Of a stretch of 64,000 nt of DNA, positions 59,298 to 64,000 are shown piece by piece. Both the position numbers and the translations under genes were made by a program. The first letter of the stretch is position 1. Each line of letters opens with the position of its first letter. Source of the DNA: Bacillus sp. THAF10 (lineage in GTDB: Bacteria > Bacillota > Bacilli > Bacillales > Bacillaceae_I); contig NZ_CP045403.1 in the NCBI RefSeq assembly GCF_009363695.1, positions 724,001 to 788,000 of the forward strand, given 5' to 3'. The notes beneath the pieces are model-generated. The model searched no databases. It was not told where the DNA came from and saw only the letters and a program-made list of their open reading frames with translations.

Positions 59298-59614
59298 AAT
59301 TGAACCTCCTTTATTGTTATCCTAACAAGTCACCAGTGCCAGCAGGTGTTGGCCTCCTACCATTGTGTGCCACTCATTCTTTCTCTTACCCGTTTTTTCA
59401 TTCCATTTTAGCATAAGATAGATTATGCCTTACTTTCCATCAGCAAATCTCCTTGAAAGGTATGGTATCCAAAAATGTAATCCAGCTTACTTCGGGAGCA
59501 TCATTTGTTGGGGAGTACTAGTAACAGTGGTATATTGTATGTACATAGAGCGTATTTCTTATAGATAAGTAAAGGCATTTACATAACCCATAAAATAAGA
59601 GAGGGAAGATGCGG

Positions 59615-60844
59615 ATGAAAAAGCTAGCGTGGTTAATAATGGGCATGTTGCTGTTAACAGCATGTCAAGGTAATAGTCAGCAAAACGAAGAGGAGATCCT
59701 TCAAAAGGATTGGAGTGAAGTGGAAAAGACGGCAGATGGATCGACGGTAAGGGTCTTCATGTGGGGTGGAGACGATGGAATCAATCGATACATAGATGAA
59801 TGGGCAGCCCCTGCATTAAAGGAAGCGTATAATATTACCCTTGAAAGAGTGCCAATGGACACAAATGAAATTTTGCAAAAGCTATATAACGAAAAGAGAG
59901 CTGGCAAAAACGAGGGGACAATCGATGTAATCTGGATAAATGGAGAGAATTTTAAAAATGCCAAAGAGAATGAGCTTTTATTTGGCCCAATTTTAGAGAA
60001 GCTTCCGAATGCCCAAGAATACGTGGACTTAGATAGTCCAGATATACAGTACGATTTTGGTACAGAGGTGGAAGGAATGGAAGCGCCTTGGGGTAAGGTG
60101 CAGTTTGTTTATTTTTATGATGAAGAAAAGGTGCCAAACCCGCCAAAGAGTTTTGATGAATTAGCGGCATGGGTAAAAGAAAACCCTGGAAAATTCACTT
60201 ATCCAGAGGCAAATGATTTTACGGGGAATGCATTTTTGCGTCAGGTTATGTACGAAAAGCTGGCATCTCCAGATCAATTGTTAGAGGAAGGGTATAGCGA
60301 AAAGCTGCTAGAGGAGAAGCAAGAAAGCTTCTGGAGCTATTTAAAAGATTTGAAGCCTTATTTGTGGCGGGAGGGGAAGACCTATCCTTCTGACCTGACA
60401 GCTTTAGACAGATTGTATAGTCAGGGAGAGGTTTGGATGACACTTGGCTACAACGAGGCGAGAGCAGAAAGCTTGATTGCTGAAGGGAATTTTCCTTCAA
60501 GTACAAGGTCGTTCAAAATGGAATCTGGTTCACTTGGAAACACTCATTATTTGGCTGTGCCTTTTAATAGCCCAAACAAAGAAGGAGCGATGGCAGCCAT
60601 TAACTTCTTTTTATCGCCAGATGCACAAATTGCGAAGTATGATCCGGAATATTGGGGGGAGAGCATTTCGCTTGATCCACAAAAATTGTCCGAAGAGGAC
60701 TTGGCGAGATTGGAAGAGTTCGAACGGGGAGCTTCTGTTTTATCTGCAGAGGAATTGGGAGAAAATATCCTTCCCGAAGTGGATAGCGGGTATGTGAACT
60801 GGATAAAGGAGAACTGGGTGGATGAAGTGGTACGCAAAAAATAA
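59615..60844 (+). CDS. ABC transporter substrate-binding lipoprotein (YnjB-like)
   Basis: 409 residues. Signal with lipobox LLLTACQGN, so lipid-anchored outside the membrane. The mature part resembles YnjB-type binding proteins, with VFMWGGDDGINRYIDEW near the start and VIWINGENFKN. The ligand of YnjB is not established. ATG at 59615 has GAGAGGG 9 nt upstream; the ATG two codons earlier is too close. First gene of a four-gene operon. Confidence 0.88.
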   Translation: MKKLAWLIMGMLLLTACQGNSQQNEEEILQKDWSEVEKTADGSTVRVFMWGGDDGINRYIDEWAAPALKEAYNITLERVPMDTNEILQKLYNEKRAGKNEGTIDVIWINGENFKNAKENELLFGPILEKLPNAQEYVDLDSPDIQYDFGTEVEGMEAPWGKVQFVYFYDEEKVPNPPKSFDELAAWVKENPGKFTYPEANDFTGNAFLRQVMYEKLASPDQLLEEGYSEKLLEEKQESFWSYLKDLKPYLWREGKTYPSDLTALDRLYSQGEVWMTLGYNEARAESLIAEGNFPSSTRSFKMESGSLGNTHYLAVPFNSPNKEGAMAAINFFLSPDAQIAKYDPEYWGESISLDPQKLSEEDLARLEEFERGASVLSAEELGENILPEVDSGYVNWIKENWVDEVVRKK

Positions 60845-61688
60845 AAGAATGTTAGCCCTGCTACCAGCAGTTTTGTTTATTGGTTTAATTGTAGTGTATG
60901 GGTTGCTTATGTCATTTTTAGAGAGTATTTCAGGAGCATACGGATGGACTATAGAGCATTATCTTGGCATCTTTAAGGAAGAAAGATTTGTTGATTCTTT
61001 GAGCTACAGCCTCTATATTGCGGGAATTTCTACCTTGGCCTCTCTAATTATTGGTCTAGTAGTCACAAAGCTAATTTATCATTATCTCAAAAATGTAGAA
61101 TCTCGCATGCTCGTGTGGATTCCGATGCTCTTTCCTCATTTTGTGTGGGGATATATGATGGTTTTACTTTTTTCACAAACAGGATGGTTTTCTTCGCTTT
61201 TGCTTGCAGGTGGACTCATTCAGGAGTCGAGTGACTTTCCTATTTTGATAACTGATGAAAAAGGGATAGGAATTATCCTCACTTACATCTGGAAAGAGGT
61301 CCCCTTTGTCGTGCTGTTGCTTTTGCCTGTCTATTTGAACATGCCTAAGCAGCTGCCGATGGTGGTGAAAACACTTGGAGGCAACAGCTGGAATGTTTTT
61401 AGGACAGTCGAGTGGCCTTGGGTATTTCCAGTCATAGTGGAAGCGGGCATTATCGTTTTTGCCTTTGTGTTTTCAGCATTTGAATTGCCGTATTTACTTG
61501 GAACGACTTATCCTCAAATGGTTCCAGTATTGGCTTATGAGTGGTTCTATCAAGGAGATTGGAGCAAACGACCATTAGCTTATGTGGCCATGATTCTAAT
61601 CACACTCATCATTCTTATGCTTGCATTGGCAGCGTCAGCATTAATGAATAAAAAACGCTACTATTTATCGAGAGGAAGCAGTGAGTAA
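60822..61688 (+). CDS. ABC transporter permease 1 (YnjC N-half-like)
   Basis: 288 residues with six membrane helices. The EAA loop is LGGNSWNVFRTVEWPWVFPV. It overlaps the binding-protein gene by 23 nt and the next permease by one base. In E. coli YnjC is a single fused permease; here the two halves are separate genes. Confidence 0.9.
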   Translation: MKWYAKNKRMLALLPAVLFIGLIVVYGLLMSFLESISGAYGWTIEHYLGIFKEERFVDSLSYSLYIAGISTLASLIIGLVVTKLIYHYLKNVESRMLVWIPMLFPHFVWGYMMVLLFSQTGWFSSLLLAGGLIQESSDFPILITDEKGIGIILTYIWKEVPFVVLLLLPVYLNMPKQLPMVVKTLGGNSWNVFRTVEWPWVFPVIVEAGIIVFAFVFSAFELPYLLGTTYPQMVPVLAYEWFYQGDWSKRPLAYVAMILITLIILMLALAASALMNKKRYYLSRGSSE

Positions 61689-62485
61689 TGAAGAATATCA
61701 TCAAAAAACTTTGCTTTCTGGGATTGATTGCTTTTTGTATCCTCCCAGTTCTCCTTCTAATCTTAAATAGTGTAGCTTTTGGCTGGAAATGGGGAGAATT
61801 ATTACCAAGCATGTACAGTTTAAGAGGCTGGACTGTCCTTTTTTCTGAGCCACAGTTAATACGCGCGATCCTTACAAGTATTTTCATTGGGATTGCTGTG
61901 ATCCTTTTAAATTTTGCCATTGCTCTTCCTGCAGCAAGAATGCTTGCATTTTATACGTTTAAGGGGAAGGCCTGGATAGAAACGGTGCTAATTTTGCCGA
62001 TTTTGATTCCAAGTCTTGCAGTAGTCATGGGCATTCACCTTGCGATGATTCGATTAGGCTTGAGTGACTCCATAGTCGGTGTTATCCTTGTGCACCTTCT
62101 TCCAACTGTCCCCTATTCTATAAAAATATTTCGAGCTGGCTTTGAGCGATTAGGGGAAAAGTGGGAAGAACAGGTTGTTACCCTCGGTGGTAGTCGTGGT
62201 TATGCCTATTATTCCGTTTATTTTCCAAGGATGCTTGGGAGCTTCAGAAGTGTTGTGTTTCTTGTTTTTGTCATTTCACTTAGTCAGTTTGCTTTAACGG
62301 CGATTATTGGTGGAGGGAATGTGTTGACACTCGCCTTACTTTATTTTCCGTTTCTTGATAGTGTGGACACCGCAACGATTGCTAGTTTTTCGTTGGTGTT
62401 TGCGATGTTACCTTTAGGGGTGATAGCAATAATGGAGGGGTTATTCTTCCTTCTTCGCCCTAACAAAAGATTGTTCAGGATGTGA
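61688..62485 (+). CDS. ABC transporter permease 2 (YnjC C-half-like)
   Basis: 265 residues with six membrane helices and the coupling loop TLGGSRGYAYYSVYFPRML. The ATG shares its A with the stop of permease 1 (TAATG). It forms the membrane channel with permease 1. Confidence 0.9.
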   Translation: MKNIIKKLCFLGLIAFCILPVLLLILNSVAFGWKWGELLPSMYSLRGWTVLFSEPQLIRAILTSIFIGIAVILLNFAIALPAARMLAFYTFKGKAWIETVLILPILIPSLAVVMGIHLAMIRLGLSDSIVGVILVHLLPTVPYSIKIFRAGFERLGEKWEEQVVTLGGSRGYAYYSVYFPRMLGSFRSVVFLVFVISLSQFALTAIIGGGNVLTLALLYFPFLDSVDTATIASFSLVFAMLPLGVIAIMEGLFFLLRPNKRLFRM

Positions 62486-62491
62486 CAACAG

Positions 62492-63451
62492 ATGATTTCG
62501 GTTCAGCAATTAGGAAAAGCATTTCAACAACATTATATTTTCCAGTCGGTTGATTTTACGGTCGAAAAAGGGGAGATTATCAGTATTGTTGGCCCCTCTG
62601 GTACAGGGAAATCTACTCTATTGAAGTGCTTGGCAGGTTTAGAGGATATCACAGAAGGTGGCTTGATTATTGAGGGCAAAGACGTCACAAAGGTTCCTGC
62701 AAATAAACGGCCGGTGGTGATGATGTTTCAGCAATCGCTCTTATTTCCCCATTTGACGGTTCTAGAAAATGTGATGTATGGCTTGAAATTTCAGATGAAA
62801 AGCAAGCAGGAAAGGCAAAAGAAGGCACAGGCGTTTTTAGAAAAAGTCAATATGGCGCCATTTGCAAATGCTATGCCTCATGAACTATCAGGTGGTCAAC
62901 AACAGCGCGTAGCCCTTGTCCGTGCATTGTTAACACAACCAAGTCTTTTACTGTTAGATGAACCGTTTAGTAGCCTTGATAATGAGCTCCGACAAGAAAC
63001 AAGGGATTGGGTAAAATGGCTGCTTAAAGAGCAAAACTCAACTGCCATTTTTGTCACACACGATATCGAAGAAGCCATGATTTTAGGTGATCGTGTAGCT
63101 GTTTTTGGGGAGAACAAGCTCCAACAGATTGGGGCTCCAATGGATGTTTATCACCAACCAAATAGCAGGTTTGTCGCAAAGTTCTATTGTGATGGACTCA
63201 TGCTTGACGATACTTCATTTGTACATACGACCAGATTGCAATTGTTAGCTGCGGAGTCAGAAGAAATTTTCTTCCTTTCTTTTGACGGAAGCATTAGGAA
63301 CACTAGGCTAAAGCATGGCAAGCTCTTTTATGATGTATCCTTACCTGCTTTAAAACAAAAAATCACCCTGCAAAGTGACAGGGTGTATCAAGCGGATGAA
63401 AAAATAAAAATTGGCATAGCATCTCAGCAGGATATTGTGCAGCTCACCTGA
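62492..63451 (+). CDS. ABC transporter ATP-binding protein (YnjD-like)
   Basis: 319 residues. Walker A is GPSGTGKST, Q-loop MMFQQSL, signature LSGGQQQR, Walker B LLLLDEPFSSLD and H-loop THD. The C-terminal ~100 residues form a TOBE-like regulatory domain, as in CUT1/iron-type ATPases. It powers the two permeases. Its stop overlaps the end of the convergent FAD oxidoreductase gene by 8 nt. Confidence 0.92.
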   Translation: MISVQQLGKAFQQHYIFQSVDFTVEKGEIISIVGPSGTGKSTLLKCLAGLEDITEGGLIIEGKDVTKVPANKRPVVMMFQQSLLFPHLTVLENVMYGLKFQMKSKQERQKKAQAFLEKVNMAPFANAMPHELSGGQQQRVALVRALLTQPSLLLLDEPFSSLDNELRQETRDWVKWLLKEQNSTAIFVTHDIEEAMILGDRVAVFGENKLQQIGAPMDVYHQPNSRFVAKFYCDGLMLDDTSFVHTTRLQLLAAESEEIFFLSFDGSIRNTRLKHGKLFYDVSLPALKQKITLQSDRVYQADEKIKIGIASQQDIVQLT

Positions 63452-64000
63452 ATTTGTCCATAAACGCCCTATCAATTCTGTTTTTTATCCTCCAGGGAAT
63501 GGTCCCGTGGATGTGGACAGAATCATATAGGAGCAATGCTTCCTTGTTTCCAGTTGATAGTATGGAGAGAAAACGCTTTTGCGGTTGAAACGGTTTAAGG
63601 CTTTTTCCTGCTACAACCTGTTGGAGGTTTTTCCATAAAACAGGACCTTGGCGAACGGCGAAGACACCGTTCTTTGGAAGGTTCGGATGAGCGGAAAGTG
63701 TCACACAATCTCCAGCACCAAAAATCGATGGATCACTTTCGCTTTGCAGATGATTGTTTACTAGCAAAAATCCATCCTCTGAACAACGTAGGCCGCTCTC
63801 TTTAAACATGGAAGCAGAAGAAGGTCCAGTTAGCAGCAAAACCCCTGAGTGTGTAAGTGTTCTTTTGTCGGTTTGAAGCTTAGTTTCAGAAACATGTTCC
63901 ACGTTTTCACCTGTATACACTTTTAACCCTTTCTTCCTGCAAAGAGTTGTAAGTTTGTTTGAAAGTTCTTCAGACAACAATCCTGTAGAGCTCACTAGGG
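63444..64000 (-). CDS. FAD-dependent pyridine nucleotide oxidoreductase, N-terminal part outside window
   Basis: The C-terminal 185 codons are seen and the frame is open through the right edge. Features are a strand/helix with YTGENVEHVS, the FAD-binding IFGAGDCVTL motif, and a C-terminal Ndh-type end (GVFAVRQGPVLWKNL). It resembles the NADH dehydrogenase-like/SelD-associated group of this family. Cofactor and role cannot be fixed from the fragment. Confidence 0.85.
   Translation of the reverse strand, partial: LVSSTGLLSEELSNKLTTLCRKKGLKVYTGENVEHVSETKLQTDKRTLTHSGVLLLTGPSSASMFKESGLRCSEDGFLLVNNHLQSESDPSIFGAGDCVTLSAHPNLPKNGVFAVRQGPVLWKNLQQVVAGKSLKPFQPQKRFLSILSTGNKEALLLYDSVHIHGTIPWRIKNRIDRAFMDKFR

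Overview
The window looks like chromosome from a low-GC, endospore-forming member of the Bacillaceae. Many genes match families known from Bacillus subtilis (YfmL helicase, YhfW, MreBH, PfeT/ZosA, DUF1128/YfkK, YfkH, YfkD, YfkAB, YdaG, GlcD/GlcF, bacterial NO synthase). Shine-Dalgarno sites are strong and intrinsic terminators are abundant. A cluster of yfk-type genes recalls the B. subtilis yfk region. No rRNA, tRNA, prophage or cas genes were seen. The species cannot be named from the sequence alone.

Layout. 1-13 kb: partial amidase, a heterodimeric ABC exporter, AlsT-type amino acid symporter, KinB-like kinase, a DUF3885 gene inside a small transposon-like cassette, a FAD/Rieske oxidoreductase, an RNA helicase and a cytochrome P450. 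13-18 kb: a zinc-ribbon membrane protein and a membrane-anchored trypsin-like protease, a C40 peptidase, an arylamine N-acetyltransferase homologue, and about 1.07 kb of 52-bp tandem repeats. 18-26 kb: membrane proteins (TspO-like, SpoVB-like flippase, YitT), NO synthase, IS3-family copy 1, and MreBH. 26-31 kb: a sortase with its DUF4397 cell-wall substrate, small proteins, a Nudix protein, a purine permease and a DUF1992 protein. 31-35 kb: a two-component system followed by an HtrA protease that shares its upstream direct repeat. 35-42 kb: membrane hydrolase, DUF1128, YtxH and BrkB proteins, PfeT-type metal ATPase, and several very small genes. 42-43.5 kb: IS copy 2, identical in protein sequence to copy 1 and inverted. 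43.5-50 kb: MFS transporter, OsmC protein, methionine aminopeptidase, BadF/BcrA-type kinase, cell-wall-binding protein and a cupin. 50-58 kb: glycolate oxidase GlcDF, YdaG-like protein, a candidate small RNA, YczE-type membrane protein, YfkD and YfkAB. 58-64 kb: haloacid dehalogenase, a YnjBCD-like ABC importer operon, and a partial FAD oxidoreductase.

The repeat content is the most unusual feature. Three loci carry palindromic repeats built as about 32 nt of hairpin plus 20 nt of spacer (period 52), with stems that differ between loci but keep pairing. A separate family of about 130-185 bp with near-inverted ends occurs at least five times. Arrays of about 20- and 41-bp units host both IS copies. 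A 0.99-kb cassette with imperfect terminal inverted repeats and a 9-11 bp direct repeat carries the DUF3885 gene without any transposase. It has separated the yhfW-type gene from what was probably its terminator.
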